Shown: positions 7,405-16,275, numbered from the stretch's first letter. The stretch: 64,000 nt of DNA from Streptomyces sp. ISL-1 (GCF_018614585.1 NZ_JAGGOI010000022.1:1-64000), one strand, 5' to 3'. The notes: generated by a model from the sequence alone, not told the origin. Numbers and translations are program-made.

Positions 7405-8604
7405 GTGACCGCGACCGTGACCGCGACGGCGACTGTGCCCGGAGCCGTGGACATCGTCTGTCTCGGCGAGGCCATGGTCACGTTTGTGCCGACGGCTCCT
7501 GGCCGCCTCGCCGACGTGCCGTCGTTCGTACGCGGCATCGGCGGAGCCGAGTCCAATGTGGCCTGCGCTCTGGCGGCGTCCGGACACCGTGCGAAATGGG
7601 TCGGCCGGGTGGGCGCGGACGGGTTCGGCGAGCACCTCGTCGCCGCGATCGGGTCGTACGGCGTCGACACGTCGGCGGTCCAGCGCGACCCGGACCGGCC
7701 GACGGGGATCTACTTCCGTACGGCGGGCGAGCGGGCGACGGGCACGGCGGGCGAGGAGCCGGACCGCGCGGAAGTCATCTACTACCGCGCCGGTTCGGCG
7801 GCCTCCGCGATGTCACCGTCGACGATGCGGTACGAGGACCTGTTCTCCGGGCGGATCCTGCACCTGTCCGGCATCACGGCCGCGCTCTCGGCGGACTGCC
7901 TGTCCCTGATGCGCACCCTCACCACGCGCTTCCCGGGCCGTCCGCTCGTCTCGTTCGACGTGAACTACCGCGTCAACCTGTGGCACGACGCGGCGGGCCC
8001 GCGGGTGCTCCTGGACCTGGCACGGGGTGCGGACATCGTCTTCGTCGGCGAGGACGAGGCGGAGGCGGCGTGGGGTGTACGGGGCTCGGCTGCGATCCGT
8101 GAGGTGCTCCCGGAACCGGAGGTCCTGGTGGTGAAGAGGGGCGAGCGGGGTGCGGTGGCGTACGCCCGCCGCGCGGCGACTTTCCCCACCCCGCCCCATC
8201 CCGAACCGGGGGCTCCGCTCCCCGAACCCAGAACCTCAAACGCCGCCGGGGCTGAATTTCCAGCCCGTCAGGCGCGCCCCGACACCGTCACGGACGAGCC
8301 CGCACCCGGCGTCGATGTCGTCGCACCCGTCGGCGCCGGGGACGCCTTCGCCGCCGGGTTTCTCTCCGCCACCCTGCGCGAGCTCTCGGCTCGTGAACGG
8401 CTGCGGCACGGACATCTCATGGCCGCCGCCACCCTCACCGTCGCCGCGGATCTCGCCGTGCCGCCCGCGCGGGCGTATGCCGACCGGTTGGTCGCACTGG
8501 ACGCACGCGCCTGGGGGACACTGCGACTCGGCCCCGGCTGGACCGCGACCGCGGAGCAGCACCCGCAGGGCAGGCAGGACCCGCAGGAGGTACGTATCCC
8601 ATGA
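7405..8604 (+). CDS. PfkB-family sugar (keto-acid) kinase with an in-frame repeat insertion
   Basis: A 399-residue ribokinase/PfkB kinase, closest in look to 2-keto-3-deoxygluconate kinases. VDIVCLGEAMVTF opens the fold, GGAESNVACALAASG is the first PfkB signature, FDVNYR lies in the middle and VGAGDAFAAGF (around residue 310) is the anion hole and catalytic-base motif. Between VVKRGERGAVAYA and VDVVAP there is an extra stretch of about 35 residues, Pro-rich, encoded by a copy of a Streptomyces intergenic repeat; this makes the protein longer than the usual 310-330. GTG 7405 is the start. Its stop overlaps the IclR start (ATGA). The substrate is unknown. Confidence 0.85.
   Translation: MTATVTATATVPGAVDIVCLGEAMVTFVPTAPGRLADVPSFVRGIGGAESNVACALAASGHRAKWVGRVGADGFGEHLVAAIGSYGVDTSAVQRDPDRPTGIYFRTAGERATGTAGEEPDRAEVIYYRAGSAASAMSPSTMRYEDLFSGRILHLSGITAALSADCLSLMRTLTTRFPGRPLVSFDVNYRVNLWHDAAGPRVLLDLARGADIVFVGEDEAEAAWGVRGSAAIREVLPEPEVLVVKRGERGAVAYARRAATFPTPPHPEPGAPLPEPRTSNAAGAEFPARQARPDTVTDEPAPGVDVVAPVGAGDAFAAGFLSATLRELSARERLRHGHLMAAATLTVAADLAVPPARAYADRLVALDARAWGTLRLGPGWTATAEQHPQGRQDPQEVRIP
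8180..8283 (-). repeat. Streptomyces intergenic-type repeat inserted inside the kinase gene
   Basis: Read on the minus strand this block carries the tail GATGGGGCGGGGTGGGGAAA and a stem-loop (about 8241-8274, with GGGGCTG facing CAGCCC). The same kind of tail, GAAGGGGCGGGTGGGGGAAC, occurs at 54367-54386. From memory, this is a dispersed repeat normally seen between streptomycete genes. Here it stays in frame and adds about 35 residues to the kinase. Confidence 0.6.
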
Positions 8605-9353
8605 GCCAGACCGTCGACCGCGCGCTGAGCATCCTTCCGTTGCTCGCCCAGGGGCCCGCCGACCTCGGGCAGGTCGCCGAGCGCCTCGGTGTGCACAAGT
8701 CCACCGCGCTGCGGCTGCTGCGTACGCTCCACGAGCACGGGCTCGTCTACCGCCAGCAGGACCAGCGCTACCGCCTCGGCGCCCGGCTCTTCGCCCTCGC
8801 CCAGGAAGCCGTCGAGAATCTCGACGTACGCGAGATCGCCCACCCCCACCTGGTCGCGCTCAACGAGCAGATCGGGCACACCATCCATCTCGCCGTGTAC
8901 GAGGAGAGCGAAGTCCTCTACATCGACAAGGTCGAGAGCCGCTATCCCGTCCGGATGTACTCGCGCATCGGCAAGCCCGTGGCCATTACTGTCGCCGCGG
9001 TGGCGAAGCTGCTGCTCGCCGACCTCCCCGAGGCGGAGCGGCGGGCCCTCGCCGAGAAGCTCGACTACCCCATGTACACATCCCGTTCGATCCCGAACCC
9101 CGCCGCGTTCCTCAGGGAGCTCGCCGTCGTCCGCGATCAGGGATGGGCCACCGACCTCGGCGGCCACGAGGAGTCCATCAACTGCATCGGCGCTCCCATC
9201 CGCGGTGCGGACGGCCGCGTCGTCGCCGCCATGTCCGTCTCCGCGCCGAATGTGGTCGTCACCGCTGAGGAACTCCTCACCCTGCTGCCGCTGGTGCGCC
9301 GCACAGCCGACGCCATCAGCCGGGAGTACTCGGGCGCTGTATCCCCCCAGTAG
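8601..9353 (+). CDS. IclR-family transcriptional regulator
   Basis: A 250-residue regulator: winged helix-turn-helix at about residues 5-65 (LGQVAERLGVHKSTALRLLRTLHEHGLV) and the IclR effector-binding domain from about 80 to 245 (ending SVSAPNVVVTAEELLTLLPLVRRTADAI). It overlaps the kinase stop by 4 nt, implying translational coupling. IclR proteins usually control the adjacent catabolic genes and answer to a pathway metabolite, here probably a keto acid or D-amino acid product. The perfect palindrome at 7289-7310 is a candidate site. Confidence 0.92.
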   Translation: MSQTVDRALSILPLLAQGPADLGQVAERLGVHKSTALRLLRTLHEHGLVYRQQDQRYRLGARLFALAQEAVENLDVREIAHPHLVALNEQIGHTIHLAVYEESEVLYIDKVESRYPVRMYSRIGKPVAITVAAVAKLLLADLPEAERRALAEKLDYPMYTSRSIPNPAAFLRELAVVRDQGWATDLGGHEESINCIGAPIRGADGRVVAAMSVSAPNVVVTAEELLTLLPLVRRTADAISREYSGAVSPQ

Positions 9354-9362
9354 GCGCTGTAT

Positions 9363-9391
9363 CCCCGTCCCCGTCCCCGTCCCCGTCCCCT
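9363..9391. repeat. CCCCGT tandem hexamer repeat
   Basis: About five copies of CCCCGT follow the IclR stop, preceded by two copies of GGCGCTGTATCCCC (the first overlapping the end of iclR). Such short tandem repeats between genes may vary in copy number between strains. Confidence 0.7.
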
Positions 9392-9434
9392 CAGTAAGAG
9401 ACCGCCCCTCCCAAGGACCGCAGAAGGAAGTTTC

Positions 9435-9845
9435 ATGACCGAGAAGACCGCGATCACCCCCGCCACCCACACCGCCCCGCCCGCCAAGTTCTCCCACGGC
9501 GTCCGCAAGGGGAACATCCTCCAGGTCGCCGGTCAGGTCGGTTTCCTTCCCGCCGTCGAGGGACAGCCGCCGACGCCCGCCGGGCCGACGCTGCGCGAGC
9601 AGACCCTTCAGACCCTCGCCAACGTCAAGGCGGTCCTCGAAGAGGGCGGCGCGACCTGGGACGACGTGATGATGACGCGCGTCTACCTCACGGACGTGGA
9701 CCACTTCGCCGAGATGAACGCGATCTACAACACGTACTTCGAGGATCAGGGCCTGGGGGCGCCCGCCTCCGCCCGTACGACGGTCTATGTCGGCCTCCCC
9801 CAGGGCCTCCTGATCGAGATCGACGCCCTGGCAGTCCTCGGCTGA
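9435..9845 (+). CDS. ridA: RidA-family enamine/imine deaminase
   Basis: A 136-residue RidA/YjgF/UK114 protein, which hydrolyses reactive 2-aminoacrylate-type enamines and imines made by PLP dehydratases. Family features are GVRKGNILQVAGQVGF, QTLQTLANVKAVLEEGGATWDDVMMTRVYLTD and the C-terminal PASARTTVYVGLPQGLLIEIDA, with the arginine and glutamate that hold the substrate. AAGGAAG is the ribosome binding site. Placement beside a PLP D-amino acid deaminase gives it a clear role: clearing the imine intermediate of that enzyme. Confidence 0.92.
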   Translation: MTEKTAITPATHTAPPAKFSHGVRKGNILQVAGQVGFLPAVEGQPPTPAGPTLREQTLQTLANVKAVLEEGGATWDDVMMTRVYLTDVDHFAEMNAIYNTYFEDQGLGAPASARTTVYVGLPQGLLIEIDALAVLG

Positions 9846-9957
9846 CCCTCCGGCAGATCCTGCTCCACCCCGCACCTCACGACGCGGCGCGCTTCCCCGG
9901 GGCGCCACGCCGTGATCCCGCACACCCAAAATCCCCCGAACAACGAGGTCCCCCGCC

Positions 9958-11430
9958 ATGCAGACAGCCGCTGACTCCCCACCACCAGCCCCGCCGCACA
10001 CTGGCGGACTGCTCCTGCTCATCGACGGCACCGCCGGTCTGCTGACCGTCGCCGCCCTCGGCATCGCGCTCCTCCTCTTCCTGATCATCAAGGTCAGGCT
10101 GCAGCCGTTCGTCGCACTGCTCGCCGTCTCCATAGCCGTCGGCCTCGCGGCCGGCCTCTCCGTCACCGAACTCTTCGGCACGGTCCAGAAGTCCGCCGCC
10201 GTCTCGGTCATCGAGCAGGGCATGGGCGGCATCCTCGGGCACGTAGCGATCATCATCGGCCTGGGCACCATGCTCGGCGCGATCCTCGAAGTGTCCGGCG
10301 GCGCCGAGGTGTTGAGCGGCCGCCTGCTGCGCCTCTTCGGCGAGAAGCGCGCCCCGCTCGCCATGGGACTCACCGGCCTGATCTTCGGCATCCCGGTCTT
10401 CTTCGACGTCGGCATCTTCGTCCTCGCGCCGATCGTGTACGCCGCCGCCAGGCGCTCGGGCAAGTCGATCATCCTCTACGCGATGCCGCTGCTCGCCGGT
10501 CTGTCGATGACCCACGCCTTCCTGCCGCCGCACCCCGGCCCGGTCGCCGCCGCCGGACTGCTCCATGTCTCGCTGGGCTGGGTCATCCTGATGGGCGTCA
10601 TCGTCGGCATCCCGGCGGTTCTGGCCGCCTGGGCCTACGCCGCCTGGATCGGCAAGCGCCTGTTCGTCGAGGTCCCGCAGGACATGGTGGAGGCCGCGGA
10701 GGACGCCAAGGCCGCCGTCCTCGCCGAGCAGAGGGCCGCCGGCCGCACCCCGCAGGAGAAGCCGGTCTCCCTCGGCACGGTCCTCGCCATCATCGGTACG
10801 CCGCTGGTCCTCATCCTCGCCGCGACGTTCTCCTCCATCGCGCTGGACCCTTCGACGCTGCGCTCGGTCGTCGAGTTCTTCGGCAACCCCTTCGTCGCCC
10901 TGACGATCGCGCTGCTGCTGGCGTACTACCTGCTCGGGCTTCGCCGTGGCTGGTCCCGCAAGTCCCTCGAGGCCGTGTCGACCTCCTCGCTCAAGCCGGT
11001 CGGCAACATCCTGCTCGTCGTCGGCGCGGGCGGCATCTTCGGCGCCGTACTGAAGGGCAGCGGAGTCGCTCAGGCGCTCTCCGACACCTTCAACGGCATC
11101 GGCCTTCCGGTCATCGTCCTCGCCTATCTGATCTCGCTGGTGCTGCGCGTGGCCCAGGGATCGGCGACGGTCGCGATCGTCACCACGGCCGGAATCGTGC
11201 TGCCGCTGGTCGAGAACGGCGGCCACTCGCAGGCCTTCCTGGCGCTGGTCATCATGGCGATCTCGGCCGGCTCGATCTTCGCCTCGCACGTCAACGACGG
11301 CGGATTCTGGATCGTCGCGAAGTACTTCGGCATCTCCGAGCGCGACACCCTCAAGTCGTGGACGGTGCTGGAGTCGGTGCTGTCGGTCGCGGGCTTCGCG
11401 GTCGCGGCGTCGCTGAGCCTGTTGGTCTAG
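9958..11430 (+). CDS. GntP-family permease (gluconate/organic acid:H+ symporter type)
   Basis: A 490-residue polytopic membrane protein with about 12 hydrophobic segments, of the gluconate permease family. Typical segments are LTGLIFGIPVFFDVGIFVLAPIVYAA, GLSMTHAFLPPHPGPVAAA and the C-terminal ASHVNDGGFWIVAKYFGISE. Family members carry gluconate, D-serine (DsdX type) or other hydroxy or keto acids. With D-amino acid genes next door, a D-serine or N-acyl-D-amino acid substrate is plausible, but the sequence alone does not decide. It is the last gene of the plus-strand run and ends at a strong bidirectional hairpin. Confidence 0.9.
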   Translation: MQTAADSPPPAPPHTGGLLLLIDGTAGLLTVAALGIALLLFLIIKVRLQPFVALLAVSIAVGLAAGLSVTELFGTVQKSAAVSVIEQGMGGILGHVAIIIGLGTMLGAILEVSGGAEVLSGRLLRLFGEKRAPLAMGLTGLIFGIPVFFDVGIFVLAPIVYAAARRSGKSIILYAMPLLAGLSMTHAFLPPHPGPVAAAGLLHVSLGWVILMGVIVGIPAVLAAWAYAAWIGKRLFVEVPQDMVEAAEDAKAAVLAEQRAAGRTPQEKPVSLGTVLAIIGTPLVLILAATFSSIALDPSTLRSVVEFFGNPFVALTIALLLAYYLLGLRRGWSRKSLEAVSTSSLKPVGNILLVVGAGGIFGAVLKGSGVAQALSDTFNGIGLPVIVLAYLISLVLRVAQGSATVAIVTTAGIVLPLVENGGHSQAFLALVIMAISAGSIFASHVNDGGFWIVAKYFGISERDTLKSWTVLESVLSVAGFAVAASLSLLV

Positions 11431-11474
11431 GCACTGAGACTGCCGGCCTCGCGGGCAGGGACACCTACGCAGGA

Positions 11475-11507
11475 GGGCGCCCCGGGACGACATGTCCCGG
11501 GGCGCCC
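11475..11507. terminator. Bidirectional terminator
   Basis: A perfect 14-bp GC-rich stem (11475-11488 with 11494-11507) and a 5-nt loop lie between the convergent permease and carboxypeptidase genes. Confidence 0.85.
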
Positions 11508-11514
11508 CTGTCCG

Positions 11515-12855
11515 TCAGCTCGCGCAGTACTGCTGCTCCTTGCCAATTGACCGATACATGCAGTCCGCGTTCTCAACCAGCTGCAGCACCGCGTCCCGGT
11601 TGCGGCTCGTCTCGCGCTCGATCACCTCGTCGGGCGGGTAGAAGCCGCCACCGCCGAAGCCCGTCGGGTACATCTCGAAGGTGTACGCGAAGATCTTCTG
11701 GTTTCCCCACAGCCAGTCGTCGATCGACCCGTCCGTGATGTAGAGGTCGCTCGACTGCTCCGGGGTGTAGCCATTGCTCGCCGCCATCTTCTGGCCGACC
11801 GCGGCGAAGGCGTTCCGGTCGTCCTGCGTCATACCGGGAGCGGTGTCGGCGTTGGTGTAGCCGTACGGCCAGAGAACCAGCTCGCTGTATGTGTGGAAGT
11901 CGACGCCCGCCTTGATCTGCTGCTTGCCGCCGACGACGCGGCTGCGCGTGAAGTCGGCGACCACCTTGACCTCGGGCGCGGACTCGGCCCGCGCGCCGCG
12001 GTAGGTCTCGGAGCCCGGGGAGCCCGAAGAGCCGCCGCAGCAGCCCCACTTGAAGTTCCAGTTGCGGTTGGGGTCCGTGCCGACTGACGATGAGCCGGAG
12101 TTGGGCTGGCGGTTCTTGCGCCAGCTGCGGTAGGAGCCGGTGGCGATGTCGTACTCGCCGCCGTCCGGATTGACGTCCGGGATGATCCAGATCTCGCGGC
12201 CGTTCACGGCATTGGTGACCCGCGGGTCGGTGCCGTAGTCGTCGCCGAGCTCGCGCAGCAGATAAAGCGCCATCTCGACGGTGAGGTGCTCGCGTGCGTG
12301 CTGGTGGTGCGTGAAGAGCACCTCGGGCTCGTTCTCGTCCGTCGCGACGTTGTCGCTGATCTTGATCGCGACGATGTCCCGGCCCTGGTAGCTCTTGCCG
12401 ATGACGCGCTTGCTGATGATGTCCGGGTGTGCGGCGATCCGCTGGTCGATCTCGGCGTTCATCTCGGCGTAGTTGTGATAGCGCGCGTCGGCGGACGGGA
12501 AGTCGAACGGCTCGACGGCCCGCCCGTTGCTCCTGGCCGGGGGCGCGGGCAGTACTTCGAGTTGATAGCCGAGTGCCCGCAGCCGCTTCGCCTGGGTGGC
12601 GGTGGCGCTGACGACGGCCGAGTGCGCGTCCGCCTCGTCGACCGACACGCCGGTGGCGGCGAGTGCGGTACGGGCCGCGGCATCGGCCGCGCCATGAATC
12701 TCGTACTGCCGGATCTGCTCCTCGGCGGGGGCGGCCGGTGTGGGCGTGGCCTTCGGGTCCGGGGGCGCGGCCTCGGCCGTGAAGGGGGCGGCTACTGCGA
12801 GCGCCAGCAAGGCCGCGAGGGTCGCGGTCTTTCTGCCGCGAATGCGAAGTCGCAT
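11515..12855 (-). CDS. Secreted zinc carboxypeptidase (M14)
   Basis: A 446-residue secreted metallocarboxypeptidase. A signal peptide covers about residues 1-29. A prodomain runs to about residue 115 and ends before the basic/Arg-rich PPARSNGR. The catalytic domain shows the HxxE zinc motif in HHQHAREHLTVE, the substrate-binding PDVNPDGGEYD and KNRQPNSGSS/DPNRNW segments, the third zinc ligand in VDFHTYSELVLWPYG, and the catalytic glutamate in AYTFEMYPTGF. It would trim C-terminal residues of peptides outside the cell. ATG 12855 follows AGGAGA. The leader contains repeated ACCGAAC units also found upstream of the penicillin-binding protein gene. Confidence 0.92.
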   Translation of the reverse strand: MRLRIRGRKTATLAALLALAVAAPFTAEAAPPDPKATPTPAAPAEEQIRQYEIHGAADAAARTALAATGVSVDEADAHSAVVSATATQAKRLRALGYQLEVLPAPPARSNGRAVEPFDFPSADARYHNYAEMNAEIDQRIAAHPDIISKRVIGKSYQGRDIVAIKISDNVATDENEPEVLFTHHQHAREHLTVEMALYLLRELGDDYGTDPRVTNAVNGREIWIIPDVNPDGGEYDIATGSYRSWRKNRQPNSGSSSVGTDPNRNWNFKWGCCGGSSGSPGSETYRGARAESAPEVKVVADFTRSRVVGGKQQIKAGVDFHTYSELVLWPYGYTNADTAPGMTQDDRNAFAAVGQKMAASNGYTPEQSSDLYITDGSIDDWLWGNQKIFAYTFEMYPTGFGGGGFYPPDEVIERETSRNRDAVLQLVENADCMYRSIGKEQQYCAS

Positions 12856-13172
12856 GCTGTCTCCTGGGTGGGGAGTGTGGGGGGTTGTTCAGGTGCGACG
12901 CCATGTCGGGTGCGGGTGTTCGGGCTGATGTTCGGTCTGTTCGGTTGTTGGGGCCGGGTGTTCGGTTGTTCGCGCACATCGTCGGGCCATGGCATGGCAC
13001 GGTCAAGGGGTCACCTTCGGCCATGACTTCGCCCGCGGAACATATCGGCACATATGCGGCGGAGCCCAAGCGTGAGGAGCGCGGGGGCCGCAGACCCTCT
13101 TGCGCGATCTCTCCCGCCCCGCTTTGGTGACCCCAGTCACATCCTGGGACGAGTGGGAAGGCGGCCAAGCTC
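12856..13172. promoter_or_regulatory. Divergent intergenic region with ACCGAAC repeats
   Basis: This 317-bp gap serves the carboxypeptidase (minus) and the Nramp-like gene (plus). Around 12918-12970, read on the minus strand, it holds several ACCGAAC/CCGAACA units. Near 13040-13056 there are two ACATAT words 10 bp apart. No gene is seen. Confidence 0.5.
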
Positions 13173-14498
13173 ATGGCAGGCACCACCGACAGCAGTACCG
13201 ACGAGTCCATCTCCCGTCCACGCAAGTCCAGTTGGAAATACATCGGTCCCGGAATCGTCGTCGCGGCGACCGGCGTCGGAGCGGGTGACCTCGTCGCCAC
13301 GCTCATCGCCGGCAGCAACTTCGGCTACACGCTCCTGTGGGCCGCCGTGATCGGGTGCGTCGTCAAGATCTCCCTCGCCGAGGCGGCAGGCCGCTGGCAT
13401 CTGTCCACCGGGCGCACGCTCTTTGACGGCTGGGCAAGCCTCGGCCGCTGGACCACCTGGTTCTTCGTCGTCTATGTCGTCGTCTGGGGCTTTGTGTACG
13501 GAGCCGCGGCCATGTCGTCCAGCGGCCTGCCCCTCCAGGCGCTCTTCCCCGGCGTCATGGGCCTGAAGGCGTGGGCGATGCTGACCGGCGTCGTCGGCCT
13601 GGTCTTCGTCTGGTTCAACAAGTACGACGTGTTCGAAAAGGTCATGACGGCGCTGGTCGGCGTGATGTTCGTGGTCACCGTCTATCTGGCGATCCGGGTC
13701 ACACCGAACCTCGGCGACGCCTTCGCCGGACTGCTCCCGGTCCTCCCCGACGAGAAGGACTCGATCCTCAACACCCTCGGCCTGATCGGCGGCGTGGGCG
13801 GCACCATCACCCTTGCCGCGTACGGGTACTGGGTCAACGCCAAGGGCTGGACCAACGCGGGCTGGATGAAGGTGATGCGCTTCGACAACCGAGTCGCGTA
13901 CGTCACCACCGGCATCTTCGTCGTCGCGATGCTGTTCGTCGGCGCCGAGCTGCTGCACTCCTCGGGCGTCGCCATCGCAAGCGGCGACAAGGGCCTGATC
14001 CAGCTCGGCGACATCCTGGAGGAGGAGTACGGGAACGCGACCGCCAAGCTGTTCCTCATCGGTTTCTTCGCCACGTCCTTCACCTCGCTGATCGGCGTAT
14101 GGCACGGCGTGAGCCTGATGTTCGCGGACTTCGTCGAGCGCTACCGCAAGGACCGTGTGGGAGCGGGCGAGCGGGCCGTGAGCGGCGAGGAGGTGGCATC
14201 GGGGGCCCGTGAGAAGTCGGTGCCGTTCCGGGCGTATCTGCTGTGGCTGACCTTCCCGCCGATGATCCTGCTGTTCCAGGGCCAGCCGTTCCGGCTGGTG
14301 ATCATCTACGGAGTGCTGGGCGCCGCCTTCATGCCGTTCCTGGCGCTGACGCTGGTCTGGCTGCTCAACTCCGACCGTACGCCTAGGGAATGGCGCAACG
14401 GCTTGCTGAGCAACGCGATGCTGGTCATCGCGGGCCTGCTGTTCCTGGTGCTGTGTGTGAAGCAGATCGCCGACCAGCCGTGGGCCGAGTTCTTCTGA
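13173..14498 (+). CDS. Nramp-family metal transporter, divergent motif
   Basis: A 441-residue membrane protein with about 11 helices and the overall Nramp (LeuT-like) layout. Helix 1 reads GPGIVVAATGVGAGDLVATLIAGSNFGY: the start and the GSNFGY end match Nramp, but the metal-binding DPGN is replaced by GVGAGD. The helix 6 region reads AAYGYWVNAKGW, without the usual MPH motif. The substrate may therefore differ from Mn2+/Fe2+; some Nramp relatives with altered motifs carry Mg2+ or Al3+. It stands alone, with a hairpin terminator at 14514-14548. Confidence 0.85.
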   Translation: MAGTTDSSTDESISRPRKSSWKYIGPGIVVAATGVGAGDLVATLIAGSNFGYTLLWAAVIGCVVKISLAEAAGRWHLSTGRTLFDGWASLGRWTTWFFVVYVVVWGFVYGAAAMSSSGLPLQALFPGVMGLKAWAMLTGVVGLVFVWFNKYDVFEKVMTALVGVMFVVTVYLAIRVTPNLGDAFAGLLPVLPDEKDSILNTLGLIGGVGGTITLAAYGYWVNAKGWTNAGWMKVMRFDNRVAYVTTGIFVVAMLFVGAELLHSSGVAIASGDKGLIQLGDILEEEYGNATAKLFLIGFFATSFTSLIGVWHGVSLMFADFVERYRKDRVGAGERAVSGEEVASGAREKSVPFRAYLLWLTFPPMILLFQGQPFRLVIIYGVLGAAFMPFLALTLVWLLNSDRTPREWRNGLLSNAMLVIAGLLFLVLCVKQIADQPWAEFF

Positions 14499-14513
14499 CC
14501 TACCCTCGCAGCC

Positions 14514-14548
14514 GTACGGCCCGGACGCCCGCTGTGTCCGGGCCGTAC
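14514..14548. terminator. Terminator between Nramp-like and chitinase genes
   Basis: A perfect 13-bp stem (14514-14526 with 14536-14548) and 9-nt loop lie between two convergent genes. Confidence 0.8.
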
Positions 14549-14574
14549 AGGCCGTACGGCTTTGAGCGGAGGAC

Positions 14575-16275
14575 TTACGGCAGAGCGTGGACGTGCGGGC
14601 CGACCGCGTTCGACCAGGCGTTGCCCGACTTCGCGTCCCAGTTCGTGGACCAGGTCATCGCACCGCGCAGCGACGGGTACGTCCTGGACGGCTTGAACGA
14701 TCCGCAGTTCGTGCCCCGGGCCAGGCAGTCCAGGGCGTTGTTCACGATCGCGGGGGAGACGTAACCGCTGCCCGCACCGCTGGTCGAGGCCGGCAGACCG
14801 AGCCCGACCTGGGACGGCGCGAGACCGCCCTCCAGCTGGATGCAGGCGAGCGCGGTGAGGAAGTCCACCGAGCCCTGTGAGTAGACCTTGCCGTCGCAGC
14901 CGAGCATCGAACCGCTGTTGTAGTACTGCATGTTGACGACGGTCAGGATGTCCTTGATGTTGAGCGCCGTCCTGAAGTACTCGTTCGACGTCGACTGCAT
15001 GTCGATGGTCTGCGGTGCCATCGTGATGACGAGCTTCGAGCCCGCCTTCGACGACAGCGAGCGCAGCGACTGCGTCATATAGGTGGAGTTGAGGCCGTTC
15101 TCCAGGTCGATGTCGACGCCGTCGAAGCCGTATGTCTGCATCAGCGAGTGGACGGAGTTGGCGAAGTTCGTGGCGGATGCCGAGTCGTTGATCGTCACGG
15201 TGCCGTTCTGGCCCCCGATGGAGATGATCACGGACTTGCCGGCGGCCTGCTTGGCCTTGATGTCGGCCTTGAACTGGTCGACGGTGTAGCCGCCGAGACC
15301 GGCCGAGTCGAGGTTGAAGGTGACACCGCCCGGTGTGCCGGTCGCGTCGGCGAAGGAGACCGCGATGATGTCGTAGTTGGCAGGCACATCGCTAATCTTC
15401 TGGACGGTGGCGCCGTTGTTGAAGTTCTGCCAGTAGCCGGTCACCGCGTGCTTGGGCACGGTCCCGCCGCCCCCGCCGCCTGAGCCCGAGGTGGTACCCG
15501 TCACCGCCGCGGACTTCGCCGACTCACCGGCCGCGTTGGTCGCGGTCACCTGGAACTGGTACGAGGTGGAGGCGCTCAGCCCGGTCGCGGTGGCGGAAGC
15601 CCCGGTCACCGACTGCACCTTGGCGCCGTTCTGGTAGAGGTTGTACCCCGTCGCGCCCGACACGGGGCTCCAGGACAGGGCCACGGACGACGAGGTCACG
15701 GTCCCGACGCCCAGCCCGGCGGGCGTGGACGGCACTACCGGGTCGGGGTCACCGCCGCCGCCACCGTCCGGACCGAAGACGCTCACATCGTCGGCGTAGT
15801 ACGCGGCCTGTCCGTACCAGCCGTGCGTGTACACGGTGACGGAGGTGGTGCTCGCGCCGGTGGTGAACCTGGTGGTCAGCTGCTTCCAGCCGGAGGTGTC
15901 CGGCGTCCAGGTGGAGACGTCGGTGGTGCCGGTGCCGGTCGCGCCGAGGTAGGTGTAGCCGCCCTGCACCCAGGCGCTGAGCGTGTACGTCGAGTTGGGC
16001 TTGACGGCCACGGTCTGCGTGCACTTGGCGTTGTCCTGCCCGGCGGGGGTCGCCTTGAGAGCGGAGGCACCCCCGTGCACGGGGGAGGTGGTGGTGGCGC
16101 CGCTGCCGCCGGAGCAGGTCCAGTTGGCGAGGCCGGACTCGAAGCCGGCGTTCTTGGCGACATTGACGTCGGCGGCCTGCGCGGTCCCTGCGGTGCCCAT
16201 GAGGGTGAGACCGGTCCCGACGGCGAGCGCCAGCGCTCCGCCGAGCCATCTCCGTGAGCGTGTGGTGCGGTCCAC
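14575..16275 (-). CDS. Secreted family 18 chitinase with CBM and fibronectin III domain
   Basis: A 566-residue modular chitinase. After a signal peptide (about 1-34, ending GTAQA) come a carbohydrate-binding beta-sandwich module (about 35-175), a Gly/Pro linker, a fibronectin type III domain (about 185-270, PSTPAGLGVGTVTSSSVALSW), a poly-Gly linker and the GH18 barrel (about 280-566). The catalytic DxxDxDxE is visible in FDGVDIDLEN, preceded by KSVIISIGGQNG. It cleaves chitin outside the cell. I chose GTG 16275, placed 7 nt after GGAGG. A DasR-type box lies about 75 bp upstream, so induction by chitin breakdown products (N-acetylglucosamine) is expected. Confidence 0.93.
   Translation of the reverse strand: MDRTTRSRRWLGGALALAVGTGLTLMGTAGTAQAADVNVAKNAGFESGLANWTCSGGSGATTTSPVHGGASALKATPAGQDNAKCTQTVAVKPNSTYTLSAWVQGGYTYLGATGTGTTDVSTWTPDTSGWKQLTTRFTTGASTTSVTVYTHGWYGQAAYYADDVSVFGPDGGGGGDPDPVVPSTPAGLGVGTVTSSSVALSWSPVSGATGYNLYQNGAKVQSVTGASATATGLSASTSYQFQVTATNAAGESAKSAAVTGTTSGSGGGGGGTVPKHAVTGYWQNFNNGATVQKISDVPANYDIIAVSFADATGTPGGVTFNLDSAGLGGYTVDQFKADIKAKQAAGKSVIISIGGQNGTVTINDSASATNFANSVHSLMQTYGFDGVDIDLENGLNSTYMTQSLRSLSSKAGSKLVITMAPQTIDMQSTSNEYFRTALNIKDILTVVNMQYYNSGSMLGCDGKVYSQGSVDFLTALACIQLEGGLAPSQVGLGLPASTSGAGSGYVSPAIVNNALDCLARGTNCGSFKPSRTYPSLRGAMTWSTNWDAKSGNAWSNAVGPHVHALP

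Noticed and set aside
9877..11493. 538-codon minus-strand frame opposite the GntP permease
   Set aside because: Composition is Arg/Asp/Gly-rich as expected for the mirror frame of a membrane protein; no domain is recognisable.
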